This document shows, in pieces, positions 1-13,400 of a DNA stretch of 64,000 bases. The DNA comes from Branchinecta lynchi (taxonomy: Eukaryota > Arthropoda > Branchiopoda > Anostraca > Branchinectidae). The DNA is taken from contig JAKZAP010000006.1 in assembly GCA_023053575.1 (NCBI GenBank), positions 20,345,280 to 20,409,279 on the forward strand, in the 5' to 3' direction. A program made the position numbers and the translations under genes. Numbering within the stretch: the first letter of the stretch is position 1; each line of letters begins with the position of its first letter. Under the pieces are notes generated by a model. That model searched no databases. It was not told the origin of the DNA and saw only the letters and a list, made by a program, of their open reading frames with translations.

Positions 1-133
1 TCGTAGCCCTTATTTATAATAAACGATATCATATTTATAATAAATGATATCATAACACCTATCGACGCAAATTTTGCCTTATCAGTTCTTCAAAAAGTTC
101 AGACTTGTCCGACCATGCCCTTGTCTCTTGCAG

Positions 134-2030
134 TCGCTGAAAACTTGGATGGAAAGGATCGATTCACTGAACGTGTTTTCGGAGAAGAAGTCAAACCCCG
201 TCCTCGTCAATGAATATTTACCAGGTCAAGGAATTATGGTAAGACATGCCTTTCAATGTCGATCTTCGTCTTTTGATTTTTCGTCGTGTGAAGCATGCAG
301 AATGCGTCATTTCTTTTTGTATCGAAAGGCTAGAGAAACCCAGACCAACTGGTAAAATATTTTGAGGGAATTCGGGATGGATATGAGTCTTCGTAATCGA
401 TTGAAGGTAAAGTTTATATACTCGAATCCTGGATTCTGAGATAGGGGTTTCGACTGTTTTGAAAACGCGGAAATTGCACAAGGAAGGAGATTCACTGCCA
501 CTGAAGATTCTTAAAGTACCCCTCTTGCTTATTCTGCTTTTTATAAGGTAACTAGCTCCCTTGTGCAGTTATAAGATTCTAATATTCCCACCTTTTTCCA
601 TTGTTTCGTTTTCTGCCTACGAGTTTTAGCGCTTTTTCGGCCTTGCCGAGTTCTGCTCATCATGCAACACAAAGTTTGCCGAAATATTCAGTATCTGCTG
701 GCAACTTATTGTCACATAAGGATACGAGAATCTTCTGTTTTTGCCTTGTTTTATTTGCTTAGTTTTCCAACTTTTTAACCACGACACGTTCAGTTTTCAA
801 AGGTTTTGCTCCGGAGAGCAGGAAGGCTGGATAGTGTTGACAAGCGCTAGCAAAAGTAAAGGTATTTTTGAAAACCTTTTTTTCCAATCCCTTTCGTAGG
901 GAAAATATCGTTTCTAGTACGAGCTGTGCTTTAAGCGGGTATTCATACCTTTCACCATGTTTATGTCATAATATGCTTTTCTCTATTTCAGCCTCATCTC
1001 GACGGGCCTCTTTTTCATCCAACGATCACGACGATCAGTCTAAAGTCCCACACAGTTCTAAAGTATTACACAGAAACTGAACAGGTACGGTATGGTCTGT
1101 TCTATCATTTTCATTTTTTTTCATCAATCAGTCAGATTTACTTCCAAATACCTTAAAGCTAGGAGAGGAATAAAATATTTAAGAAATACACAAAAAAAAA
1201 AAATCAGTATACACTTACAAGATATGACCAGAAATAAATGTTGGAATGAAACTGTTTAAAAATTGGGCTGAAAAACTGGCAGGATAAGGAAAAAACTGAT
1301 TGCCATTGTTCTTCTAGGACCGACGCACGAACGACGGGAGGGGAGGGGGGATAGACGGCTCATCTGCGGACAGCACACTAGCTTTGCTTCAAAAATTTGT
1401 TAAAGGGTATTTCTGCGGTAAGTTAATTTAGGAACGCCCAGTTTTTTTATTTACTCCGCTTTTTAGAAATGGCGGATTACAAATAAATTACTTACGTACT
1501 TACTAGTTTAATGAGAGCGGCCTCGTATGAAATGTTAAGATCACCGAGAATGATTCTCGTTGCTCTCTTTTGGACATTTCTGGGCGATCAGCGGGCTCTG
1601 CAGAAAGAGAAGAATGCCAAACCGGTGAAGCACAGAGGGCGGATAAAACAAACTTATACACGTTAAATTTGTATACACATTGAATGCGAGTAGAGGTTTA
1701 ATTTCGATTCCAAAAGTACAAATGTATAAATTTCTCAGTTTCTTGCTTTCACTATTTTTCTTGCAGAACCAAGGTATGATACGGCAGGAAACAGCGTCAA
1801 TCGCACTGATGCCTAGAAGTCTGCTTGTTGTGCAACACGATTTTTATAGTAAGTACTTGCACGGAATTGAAGAAAAGATGGACGACGTCATAGAAGAACC
1901 ACTATTGAACTGGGGGTTTCTTCCAGATGAAGTGAGAGGAAAGAACTTACGAAGGGGAGAGCGAATTTCAATCACAATTCGTCATGTTCCCGGCACTAGG
2001 AAGCTTAACGGGTTATTTCGGAACAGGTAG
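134..2030 (+). CDS. ALKBH6: ALKBH6-like Fe(II)/2-oxoglutarate dioxygenase, last three coding exons (5' part outside window)
   Basis: The three exons are 134-238, 992-1084 and 1767-2030. All are bounded by AG/GT sites and join in phase 0 to give 153 residues. Exon 1 carries the segment VNEYLPGQGIM, which corresponds to VNQYLPGEGIM-type sequence in animal ALKBH6. The next exon opens with PHLDGP, whose H-x-D pair (His codon 995, Asp codon 1001) is the expected iron ligand pair. The last exon has PRSLLV, then YLHGI with the distal iron-binding His (codon 1860), and the 2-oxoglutarate-binding pattern RISITIR (Arg codons 1962 and 1980). All catalytic residues of the AlkB fold are therefore intact. 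The family resembles nucleic-acid demethylases, but the ALKBH6 substrate is poorly defined. The N-terminal exons lie left of the window. Alternative AlkB paralogues are less likely because of the match around the LHGI and PRSLLV blocks. Confidence 0.9.
239..991 (+). other. Intron of the ALKBH6-like gene
   Basis: The intron starts GTAAGAC and ends CTATTTCAG. I see no coding exon, tandem array or recognisable mobile element in it. It appears to be single-copy within this window. Confidence 0.6.
1085..1766 (+). other. Intron of the ALKBH6-like gene
   Basis: The donor is GTACGG and the acceptor TTTCTTGCAG. It contains a short A run at about 1190-1202 and a G-rich patch near 1335-1350. No mobile element was recognised. 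Confidence 0.6.
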
Positions 2031-2081
2031 ATTACCATCTGGTTTCTTGTCATTCATCAGCTGAAAGTATATATTGTTTAC

Positions 2082-2087
2082 AATAAA
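2082..2087 (+). terminator. Polyadenylation signal of the ALKBH6-like gene
   Basis: AATAAA lies 52 nt after the stop codon of the ALKBH6-like gene. It is the first such hexamer downstream, followed by T-rich and GT-containing sequence. Confidence 0.55.
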
Positions 2088-2185
2088 GTAGATCTATAAT
2101 GCAAGCATTAATTGACAGTGCGTAACTTTGCCTCTTCTGAACTGCAGGTCCTAACATAAAATATTAAGCAATAAGCATTATTGCA

Positions 2186-2242
2186 TTATATACATAATGG
2201 TCCTGAATAAAACTCAGGCATGGGAACAGGAGATTCGGTAGC
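2186..2242 (-). CDS. Candidate terminal exon of RNASEH2C (weak)
   Basis: RNASEH2C exon 2 ends in phase 0 with a good donor, so a short last exon is expected further along the - strand. The first plausible one is here: acceptor TTTCCTAG, then 18 codons and a stop at 2186-2188, in the right phase. The encoded tail has no recognisable conserved feature, because the C-terminus of this family is poorly conserved. No - strand AATAAA was seen close downstream. If right, RNASEH2C and the ALKBH6-like gene converge tail to tail with about 150 bp between their stops. Confidence 0.25.
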   Translation of the reverse strand, partial: ATESPVPMPEFYSGPLCI

Positions 2243-2494
2243 CTAGGAAATGGACACAGAAGACTTACTTTCTACTCTTGCAAAAGGGATGAAACCAAAA
2301 GGCAGACACAAATCATTCTTCTCTCTAAGTAAGTAATAAAAAAGTCAGCAAGAATAAATAAATAAGGTGTCCATCAATTTATGGTATATTATTTACAATT
2401 TATTATTATTACGGTGAATTAGTATCGAATTAGAAGTTCCAACTCAACCACCTATAAATTTATGAGGGTACTCTAGCCTTCAAAACGAAGTCTC

Positions 2495-4345
2495 TATTAG
2501 AACAAGACCAAAGGTTTCGATGGGATCCAAATATTGAATATTGGACTATATGACCCAGACAAGTTCAGATATGGATTCAGCATGCATGTTTACTCCCACA
2601 CCTCATCTCTAGTCGACTTCAGACCAACTTGACCGCTTGATCAAATTCCTCCTTTTAGCCGTAGGGTACACTCAGCGATCTGCATGCTGAGCAAAAGAGC
2701 TGGTGACACTGAGAGGCGAACCTTTCGAACCAAACTTCTGGGTTCCCGCTAATTTTGCCAGCTTATCCGTCAAGGAAATAATGTTCAAAACTTGATACAG
2801 CATGTCTCCTTAACCCGATACTGAATCTCTAATCGATCTAATCGATGTTCACAGCTGCAACATCATTTATCCTCACCCTATGTCGACTATATGTAATTAC
2901 ATTAAACAACATAACAAACGATGGCGCAAAACTAAGCTCATATCGAGCATGTGAAGCAGTCAGAGGTTGGAGTTTCGGTACAGGCTCTGCGATGGACGTG
3001 ATGGCCCGAGCCGGTTCATGTTGGGGCGAGAGGATATGTCGGTGATAGGGCTCGACAGGATTTTATTTCAGAAAAGATAGGGAGAGTTTTAAACGACGGG
3101 AGTGAAGGGTTTGAACTTGAAACTGATCGAGGAGGGATATGTATGGTACTTTCGGGGATTCTGAACTTACTAGGAGGGCACGCTATTGCACCCTCTCAAT
3201 CCGGTCAGACTGTTCCTTCGTCAGCCAAAAATGCCATACAGGGTAGCAGTACTCAAGTGTGGAACGAATAATAGCGAAATAAATGCGTAAGAGGTGTGGT
3301 GCAGGGATTGCGTGGCGAGCCAGCAATTTCAGAGACCTGATGGCGAAATTGGCTTCCTTTAACATGCCATCGACATGCTTGTTCAACTTCAGATGTGAAG
3401 TTATACGGACACCAAGTAGTTTAATTTCAGTCACGTGACTAGTGCTGGGAATAACTGGGTTAAAAACTGGTGCGGATTTTAAAAAAGAAACGGTTAAAAT
3501 TACAGATTTGTCTATATCATTGGGTTTTAAAACTTCCCGTTAAATTTCCGATTGTGGCCGGATTCTGGGCCAACTACGTGTCCGGCAAGAAAATAATTCT
3601 CATATTCGGATTAACGATGTCTCCTTATCCCTAAACCAAACCTCTAATCAACTTCAGATTAAACTTTAACTTTTCACAAATTTTCCAGTTTTGCCAGATT
3701 CCGGGCGAACACCTGCACGGCAAGAAAATAAATTTCATATTCTGGTTCAGCATGTTTCCTTAAAATAATTCTCATATTCGGATTAAGTATTTCTCCTTAT
3801 CCCTAAACCAAACCTCTAATCAAGTTCAGATTAAACTTTAACTTTTCACAAATTTTCCAGTTTTGCCAGATTCCGGGCGAACCACTTGCAGGACATGAAA
3901 ATAAATTTCACATTCTGGTTCAGCATGTTTCCTTAACCCTAAATCGAACCTCTAAACAACTTCAGATAAAACTTTTACTTGTCAAAAAATGTCCGTTTTT
4001 GCCAGATTCCTGGTGAACTACTTGTCCTGCCAGAACATAATTTTCATTGTAGGATTCAGCATTTCTCCTTACCCCTAAATCAACCATCTCATTGGCTTAT
4101 ACAAATATTTTGTATCGCCCCTTAATTCGAAAACCCTCCCCCACCCCTAAATGTAAACCTACATATCCCATCTTCGAACTTGACCTGTACTTTGATCCAA
4201 AGAGTCCTCATGCCAAGTTTGAATAAAGTTCTCATGCCAAGTTTGAATAAAGTATCTCAGCCCCTTCGAGAGTTATCGTGCTAACAGATGGACGGACGGA
4301 CAAACGGGCAACTTTGATGAAATCATAGATATCCTGTCACTTGCG
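2495..4345 (-). repeat. Family A element, - strand copy interrupted by a LINE fragment
   Basis: The 3' terminus of family A, complement of the TTTGGTCTTGTT end, is at about 2495-2520. The 5' terminus, with remains of the GTCCGTC-rich part and GGGATACC region, is at about 4290-4345. Between 3500 and 4060 are diverged copies of the roughly 150-bp internal unit carrying CCGGATTCCGG. The copy is old and is split by a retrotransposon fragment at 2830-3450. Confidence 0.6.
2830..3450 (-). mobile_element. Non-LTR retrotransposon fragment, C-terminal reverse transcriptase region
   Basis: On the - strand the frame beginning near 3434 reads LLGVRIT, then KHVDGML, and ends with STLEYCYPVW and DRIERVQ. 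This is the typical block just after the reverse transcriptase core of Jockey/CR1-type LINEs (LGV...L.W..H..., then R..LEY...VW). After one stop codon the similarity continues through VPYISLLDQFQVQTLHSRR to about 2845. Stops show that the copy is dead. It is inserted within a family A element. Confidence 0.6.
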
Positions 4346-4407
4346 TCTTGGGATAAAAAAAAAAAGAACTTCACAATATTGGTGTCTACTGGAAAATAAG
4401 AACTTAC

Positions 4408-7400
4408 CACAGAGGACAATTTAATCCAACTTGACACTTGCTTAACGTCATCACTTTGACTTGGTGTTGAATCCCAGTTCCAATACCGAAATGAGACAAA
4501 TGTTTTGTCTACAGAGAATTTGCTAGGATCATCTGATTTTAAAAGAACAGCACCAACTACTCCGTCTGGAAGTGTAACTTCTTCTCCATGCAGGAGATAT
4601 CCTTGATATGATGCTTTAAGCCCTGCAAAGTGAACGTTAAGTTCAGTACTAAACTAGTGGCGAATCAAAAATTTGGACTCAAACCCAAACAAACGAATCT
4701 ACTAAGAGTGGCAAGTCAATCTTGTTAGTGATGTTGCTACCCAATATAAAGAATACTAGTGTCTAACACAAGGACAGAAATTAACCAGGACAGTAGCAGA
4801 AACGAATTGGATGCCCTCTCTTATTCCTCACAAGAAAGCTTGCACATTTACTGCCTTAACAGAATCCAGTCAGGAGCCAATGCTTCTGAAATCTAATAGT
4901 GTACCTATAACGCAAGTATTGATTTAGCCCAAGCTAGCTTCAAATCAGATGAGATCATTCAGTGAGATCATACTTGATTGAGAGCCAACTACTCCACCTG
5001 GCCTGGAAGTGTACCCTCTTCTCCATGTAGGGGATATCCTTGATATCATGCTTTGCTGTAAGCAAAGCTGTGCAAAGTTCAGAACCAAACAATTGGCGAA
5101 TCGAAAAGTTGGCATCAATCTAATTGAGAGCAATTCTACTAACGAGGGGAAAATCAATATTGTTTGTGATGCCGCGACCCAACAGAAAATGGATGTCCAA
5201 CATTACAGCAGAACAGAAACAGAATATTTGAAGTTAAGAACCCGATGCTCGTTCCAGAAAACTATGTTGTGTCGGTCTCTATGTCAAGTGCTTAACTAAC
5301 TGTATGTGCATACCGAAGTGTACATGATGGTACTTCGTAGAATCTAATTGTACAAATGAAGACTCAGAACTAAGGCAACTGTCTAGGGAACCAGGAGTCG
5401 TACTATATGTCCTACGGACTACGGAACCGGTAGTTCTCACGGAAACCAAACCATATGAGCTGCGATTCCGGGATCTGACGTCATTAACAAACGGAAACTT
5501 GTATGTGCTGGCTCCCGTTCCGGTAGTAATTGGAAATAGCTCACGGAAACTTCATCGCACCAGCTTCTCGTCCGGTAGCCTCACGGAATTGTGTACTCAG
5601 ATGCTAGGGAGCCGGTAGTTGATACCGGAAACTGTATAATTGTAGCTTCTGTTCCAGTAGTGTCTACGTGGAATATAGAACTCACGGAATAGTTTGGATG
5701 AGAGCTAGGATGCCGGGATTTTCACTGACTTAGAGAAAATAACATGGAAAAAAATCTACTACCGGAACCCATATATTGAGAGCTAAGGTACCGGTAGCAA
5801 CTTCATTTGCTTGAAAATGACCAGCTCACGGACACAGATGGCTATGGGCTAGGGTTCCGGTAGTGACCCATGTCAGTGCAGACTAGGAAACCGGAAGCAA
5901 ATATTTTTAACTAACGGAACCCAACTTCTGCGGGCTGGGGTTCCGGTAGGGCAAACAAAAATAAGATTTTGAACTGGATTCAGTGAGCTGTACCGGACTC
6001 AAAGTCATATTGACACGCGTCCGTGAGTTTGTAATTTTAATTTTTGGCACTACCGGAACCCCAGCCCGCAGGAGCTGGGTTCCGTGAGTAAAAAATATTC
6101 ACTTCCGGTTCCCCAGTCTACACTGACATGGGTCTGTGAGTTCAATTTTTTTTTATTTTCATCACTACCGGAACCCTAGCCCATAGTCACCTGCGTCCGT
6201 GAGCTGGTCATTTTCAAGCAAATATTAGTTGTCAACGACCACCCATAGTTACCCTACGCTCCATCTTCAGATAAAACAACTAGACTAAAACTACACTGTT
6301 TGCTCAATTTTCACATTCTATCTTGGATTCTGGATATGCTACGCAAAACACTGGCTATACCCACAGTTTGAAATAGCGTATGCCAGATGACATATACCAT
6401 CCCCTGGGCATCTTAACTCGACAAAATACATAGTAGATTTGACAAAATAGATTTTAATGAATCCCAGATTTTTTTTTTTTTTTTTTTTATTAGGTTGAGG
6501 TACCAGTATACAACATTTTCAACATCAACACAAAATACTGACGTGTCTGCCAAAGGGCTTTATACTAGTATCCCTCAAGGGAATAAGGATTACACACATA
6601 ATATTAGCATCATTCTCACTGCTGCCAGCTGATACCAGCATGCCCCAGTATCTGAGCATAGTTAAAAAAAGGCTTAGTGTAAAAGGGCGATTCTGAAAAG
6701 CTCTGCAAGCTTTTGAGCCGGCTGTTCTTGCGACTTCGGGTGAAACTCGCTTTGCTTTCCAAAGCTGTTCTCGCGCTCCGCTAGTTTCAGCCAACACTTA
6801 GAAAGCGAATCCACTTCGCGACTGGAAAGTGATTTCGGCAAGTCAGCAAGAAGTTGCAAAAGGGCAACTGAGGCGCAACTATTTTTCGTTTGTTCTTGTA
6901 CTCGGCGGATACTCGCTATCCGCCGAGTACAGGAGGGATACCTATGACATTGCAAAAATGTCCGTCTGTCCGTCTGCCTGTAAGCACGATAACTATCGAA
7001 GGGAATGAAATATTTTGATGAAACTTGGTGTGAGGATTCTTTGGGTCAAGAGTAAGGTCAAGTTCGTAGATGGGCTCTGTAGCTCTACATTTAAGGGTGG
7101 GGGAGGGGGTTTCAAATTAAGAGGCAAAACAAAATATTTTTTTAAAAGCTATTGAGATAGTTGATTTAGGGGTAAGGAGACATGCTGAATCCGAATATGG
7201 AAGTATTTTGTTGCCGGTCAAGTAGTTCACCCGGAATCCGGCGACAACCGGACACAAAACTTGTCGACCAGTTTTCGGCTATAGCGGTCCTACCCCTTTA
7301 TTCTCAAACGATTATAGCTCTTCGCACGGGGCCGCCAATCATGTGTTATTCAGTAACGTAATCGAAGGTCGAAGGGGGCGAGGCGAAAGAGACATGGGGT

Positions 7401-10400
7401 GAATGTGTTTATTGGGATCCCAAAACGTAAGTGGAGGGATACCTATGACATCGCAAAAGTTGTCCGTCTGTCCGTCCGTCCGTCCGTCCGTCTGTAAGCA
7501 CGATAACTCTCGAAAGGAATGAGATATTTTGATGAAACTTGGTGAGAAGGTTCGTTGGGTCGTCGGACCAGTCAAGTTCGTAGATGGGCTTTGTAGCTCT
7601 ACATTTAGGGGTGGGGGAGGGGATTGAAATTAAGGGACAAACAAAATATTTTGAAACAGCTAATGTGATAGTCGATTATGGGGTAAGAAGACATGCTGAA
7701 CACGATGGTGAAAACCATTTTGTCATCGGACAAGTAGTTCGCCCGGAATCCGGCCAAAACCGGAAAGTTTTTTGAAAGTAAAAGTTTTATTTGAAGTTGA
7801 TTAGATGTTCGATTTAGGGGTAGGAAGACATGCTGAAGACGATGGTGAAAACTATTTTCTCGATGGACAAGTATTTCGCCCGGAATCCGGCCCAAACCGG
7901 AAAGTTTGTTGAAAGTAAAAGTTTTATTTGAAGTTGATTAAATGTTCGATTTAGAGGTAGGGAGACATGCTGAAGACGATGGTGAAAACTATTTTCTCGA
8001 CGGACAAGTATTTCGACCGGAATCCGGCCCAAACCGGAAAGTTTGTCAAAATTAAAAGTTTAATTTGGAGTTGATTGGATGTTCGATTTAGGGCAAGAAG
8101 ACATGCTGAACACTTATGTGAAAACAAGTTTCTACCCGGACATGTAGTTCGTCCGGAATCCGGCCAAAACCGGAAAACTGTTGGAAATCAAAGTTTTATT
8201 TCTAGTTGATTAGATAAGCGATTTAGGGGTAAAAAGAGAAGCTGAGTCCCTGTGTGACAATCGTATTTTACCCGGACATATAGTTCGACCGGAATCCGGC
8301 TGGAATCGGAAAATTTGTTATAAACTAAATTTCTATTTGAAGTTGATTAGATGTTCATTACTGGGGAAAGAAGATACCCTGATTTCGTCTTTGAGCTTTC
8401 TTTTTTCGCCGGACAAGTAGTTCTGGAGTTCGGCCGGAACCGGGAAATTGGCAGAAGTGGCAGGAAGTTTTCGTCAAAACAGATATGACTTATAGGGGTA
8501 AACACACATGCTGAATCCAAATCTGAACTTGGTTTTCTCAGGTGATTAGCTATTTGGCCTTAATCTGTTTCTGAATTTTAATTGTAAAAATGTTCAAGGA
8601 GTCTGGCGAAGACTGGATCTGGCTAAGACAAGACCCAGTTGTCTGGATCAGATATTGAATTTTTGGGATCCCATCGAAACCTTTGGTCTTGTTTTATAGC
8701 GGGTTTCGATAGGGAGGAATTGAAATTATTAATTAGTATGCGTGCTGATACTTTACCGCTGGGAGATAGGAGGAGCGAAGACTTGGAAATGTACAGGATT
8801 CGATTGCCTGGATCAAGAAGTCTTAAAAACATTAACATTTTTGGTATCTCATCGAAACCTTTGGAAAGCGAGTGCAAGAGATCGCTATATCGCTCTTAAG
8901 ACTAAATAGCACTTCTTAGCCTTAAGGCCTGGGGTGGCCATTTTTTATGGCACTTGCCCTTCGGCCAAGTGCCATATAGCGATCGCAATTTCTGTCCGTC
9001 CGTCGGTCTGTCGGTCTGTCCAGGTTTTGCTAGTTCGGGCACTTCCAGATAAGCTAGAACGATAAAACTTGGCAAGCGTATCAGGGACCCCAAATGATTA
9101 AGTTGGAAATAGTCACTTCCCCGATCCGAGCACCGTGGGGGGAGTGGAGGGAGGGGGAATCCGGAATCTTGAGGTATTTTTAACTTTTGAACGGGTGATC
9201 GGATCTCGATGAAACTTGATATTTGGAACGACCTCATGCCTCAGACGACCCACTTAAAATCCGGACCGGATCCGGTGACTTTTGGGGGGAGCTGGAGGGG
9301 GCAACCGGAAATCTTGGGAAACGCTATGAGTGGAGGGATCGAGATGAAACTTGGTGGGAAGACACCTAGCAAGCACTAGATACATCATTGACATAACCGA
9401 GCCGATTCGGGCACTGTGGGGGGAGTGGAGGGAGGGGGAATCCGGAACCTTGAGGTATTCATAACTTTTGAACGAGTGATCGGATCTCGATGGAACTTGA
9501 TATTTGGAAAGACCTCATGCCTCAGAAGACGTACTTAAAATCCAGACCGGATCCGGTGACTTTTGGGGGGAGCTGGAGGGGGCAACCGGAAATCTTGGGA
9601 AACGCTATGAGTGGAGGGATCGAGATGAAACTTGGTGGGAAGACACCTAGCAAACACTAGATACATCATTGACATAACCAAGCCGATTCGGGTACTGTGG
9701 GGGGGGGGAGTGGAGGGAGGGGGAATCCAGAATCTTGAGGTATTTATAGCTTTTGAACGGGTGATCGGAACTCGATGAAACTTGATATTTGGAACGACCT
9801 CATGCCTCAGACGACGTACTCAAAATCCGGACCGGATCCGGTGACTTTTGGGGGGAGCTGGAGGGGGCAACCGGAAATCTTGGGAAACGCTATGAGTGGA
9901 GGGATCAAGATGAAACTTGGTGGGAAGACACCTAGCAAACACTAGATACATCATTGACATAACCGAGACGATTCGGGCACTGTGGGGGGGGAGTGGAAGG
10001 AGGGGGAATCCGGAACCTTGAGGTATTCATAACTTTTGAACGGGTGATCGGATCTCGATGGAACTTGATATTTGGAAAGACCTCATGCCTCAGACGACGT
10101 ACTTAAAATTCAGACCGGATCCGGTGACTTTTGGGGGGAGCTGGAGGGGGGCAACCGGAAATCTTGGGAAACGCTATGAGTGGAGGGATCGAGATGAAAC
10201 TTGGTGGGAAGACAACTAGCAAACACTAGATACATCATTGACATAACCGAGCCGATTCGGGTACTGTGGGGGGGGAGTGGAGGGAGGGGGAATCCGGAAT
10301 CTTGAGGTATTTATAACTTTTGAACGGGTGATCGGATCTCGATGAAACTTGATATTTGGAACGACCTCATGCCTCAGACGACCCACTTAAAATCCGGACC

Positions 10401-13400
10401 GGATCCAGTGACTTTTGGGGGGAGCTGGAGGGGGCAACCGGAAATCTTGGGAAACGCTATGAGTGGAGGGATCGAGATGAAACTTGGTGGGAAGACACCT
10501 AGCAAACACTAGATACATCATTGACATAACCGAGTCGATTCGGGCACTGTGGGGGGAGTGGAGGGAGGGGGAATCCGGAACCTTGAGGTATTTATAACTT
10601 TTGAACGGGTGATCGGATCTCGATGGAACTTGACATTTGGAAAGACCTCATGCCTCAGACGACGTACTTAAAATCCGGACCGGATCCGGTGACTTTTCGG
10701 GGGAGCTGGAGGGGGCAACCGGAAATCTTGGGAAACGCTATGAGTGGAGGGATTGAGATGAAACTTGGTGGGAAGACACCTAGCAAACACTAGATACATC
10801 ATTGACATAACCGAGCCGATTCGGGTACTGTGGGGGGAGTGGAGGGAGGGGGAATCCGGAATCTTGAGGTATTTGTAACTTTTGAACGGGTGATCGGATC
10901 TCGATGGAACTTGATATTTGGAAAGACCTCATGCCTCAGACGACCCACTTAAAATCCGGACCGGATCCGGTGACTTTTGGGGGGAGCTGGAGGGGAGAAC
11001 CGGAAATATTGGAAAACGCTATGAGTGGAGGGATCGAGATGAAACTTGGTGGGAAGACACCTAGTAAACATTAGATACATCATTGACATGACCGAGCCGA
11101 TTCGGGTACTGTCGGGGGAGTGGAGTGAGGCGAATCCGGAATCTTGAGGTATTTATAACTTTTTAACGGGTGACCGGATCTCGATGAAACTTGATATTTG
11201 GAACGACCTCATGCCTCAGACGACCCACTTAAAATCCGGACCGGATCCGGTGACTTTTGGGGGGGAGCTGGAGGGGGCAACCCGAAATCTTGGGAAACGC
11301 TGTGAGTGGAGGGATCGAGATGAAACTTGGTGTGAATATACATCATTGACATAACCGAGCCAATTCGGGCACTGTGGCCTCATGCCTCAGACGACCCACT
11401 TAAAATCCGGATCGGATCCGGTGACTTTTGGGGGGAGCTGGAGGGGAGAACCGGAAATATTGGAAACTCTATGAGTGGAGGGATCGAGATGAAACTTGGT
11501 GGGAAGACACCTAGCAAACACTAGATATATCATTGACATAACCGAGCCGTGCCTACTCGTAACAAGTGCCATATGAGCTCGTAGCTCTTGTTGTTGTAAG
11601 CCAGTCATACACAAATCCTCAGATTTTGGGCATGGTGCCACAATGTCCGGGAACGCCCCAGCGTTTGGGCATGGTGAAATCTGTTAAACTGAGAATCTGA
11701 AGTGAAAATCTGCTTTTCGAACAGATTTGTATGAGGGTATCACGCCCTTGCAACAGGTCCGGGTGCCCCAACATATGAGCACCATGCCTATGCGTTGTTC
11801 TGCTTGTTAACTTTCGTTGTGTTTTTGTTTGTGTGTGTATATGGCCTCTGGCTGAAATAAAAGTTATTATTATTATATTATTATTAAATCAGGCTGCCTT
11901 CTTGAACTCAGTCCTTCAAAACTCTTCGAAAATCTGCGTTAACGTGTGATAACATAACATAGATTTTCAAAGTTTCGTCCAAAATCATTCTACTAAGGTA
12001 GAAAAGCATACCCAATTAGCACAACTGTTCAGAAGCCCCAAGACCAGTCTGCCAATCGGATTTTGCCAGAATCTTCAACAACGTGCTCCCTTCGAGGCCA
12101 GGGGAGGGGGGGGGGCACAACTGGTGAGTGACCATTTCATAGTTTTACTCCATCGATCTAACTAGAGGAATCACGCCACTACCAAAAATCCCACATTCAT
12201 GCCCAAGTGTATTTACAACACTTTGGACAAAACGAATGATTGCAAAAGAAAAACAAATGTCTACAACCGAAAATACTCTTGTAAAAAAGCGGAAACTAGA
12301 AGCAGAAAACAGAAGTCCACCAGCTAGAAACATTGCGCAAAACCAACCACAAGACTTCACAGTGGTAAGAATTACTACAAAGGATGGATCATCTTTCACA
12401 TCAGCAGATTTCCAAAAAGTTAGAGCAGGAGTGTTTAAAATGTCAAAATGCAATTTTGAAGTAAACCTCCTTGTTTCAGGAGAAGTGGATGTGTACTACT
12501 ATGAAGAGCTCCCCGCTTCCACCCTACTCCAGAACCGGTCCCCCTATCACACTCTTGGGAAAGGAGATCTCTCTGTCAAAGGTTGATAGAACAAGAACAC
12601 AAGATTTGTCGTCTACGGAGTCCACAGGGAGGAGCTAAAGCAGGAGCTGCTAACATCAGGAAGCGAGCCAGTGACCACTGCAGTGCTCAAAATGCCTCGC
12701 CCATGGACATTCGACTGGGAAATGCCTACAGCAAGAGACGACATGCAAACGATGCAGCAAGATCAAGGTCACAGCATTGAAGAGTGTATAGCAGACGAGC
12801 TGTTGTGCAGAAACTAAGGCCATGCTGCTACCCAAAAAAGCAAGTGCGCAGCTCACCAAAGAAGAGTAGAAATACTCAGAATAGAAAAGGAAATGGATAT
12901 CCCATTTGGAATGGTAAAATCCAAGATAGATACCGTCCAAAAAAAGCAAACCAGACCACCAACCCAACAAGGGAAACAGCACCTAAACGGTCAGCAGCCG
13001 TCCCCAGAAGTCGAAGTACCTCGTGGTCATGGACCTTTTCGTTAGAAATGGACACATTTGCCACACCAGATAACACCCAAAGAAAACAGCAATGACAACG
13101 AGAAACCCACCTCTGAACAGACCAAAATACCAATTTGACATCAAAATTCTACAGTGGAATATGGTGTCCTGGAGCAGGCATAAACTCAACGAACTTCAAA
13201 GTTATTTAAGCAAACAATAAATATACATAATATGCCTGCAAGAAACAAACCTTAACAGCATGAAAGTGGTTCGTCTCCCAGGTTACAAGATCTACAGGAA
13301 GGATCGGTCATCGGGGAGGAAAGGAGGTGGAGTTCCAACGCTGGTAAAAAAAACAACTCAGTAAACCATAAGCCTCTGAAACCAAAGGACCATCCGAGAG

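Noticed and set aside
7584..7775. 63-codon frame that recurs in three family A copies
   Set aside because: It is conserved only because the copies are related at the DNA level. The frame is not kept across units or in older copies and has no recognised domain.
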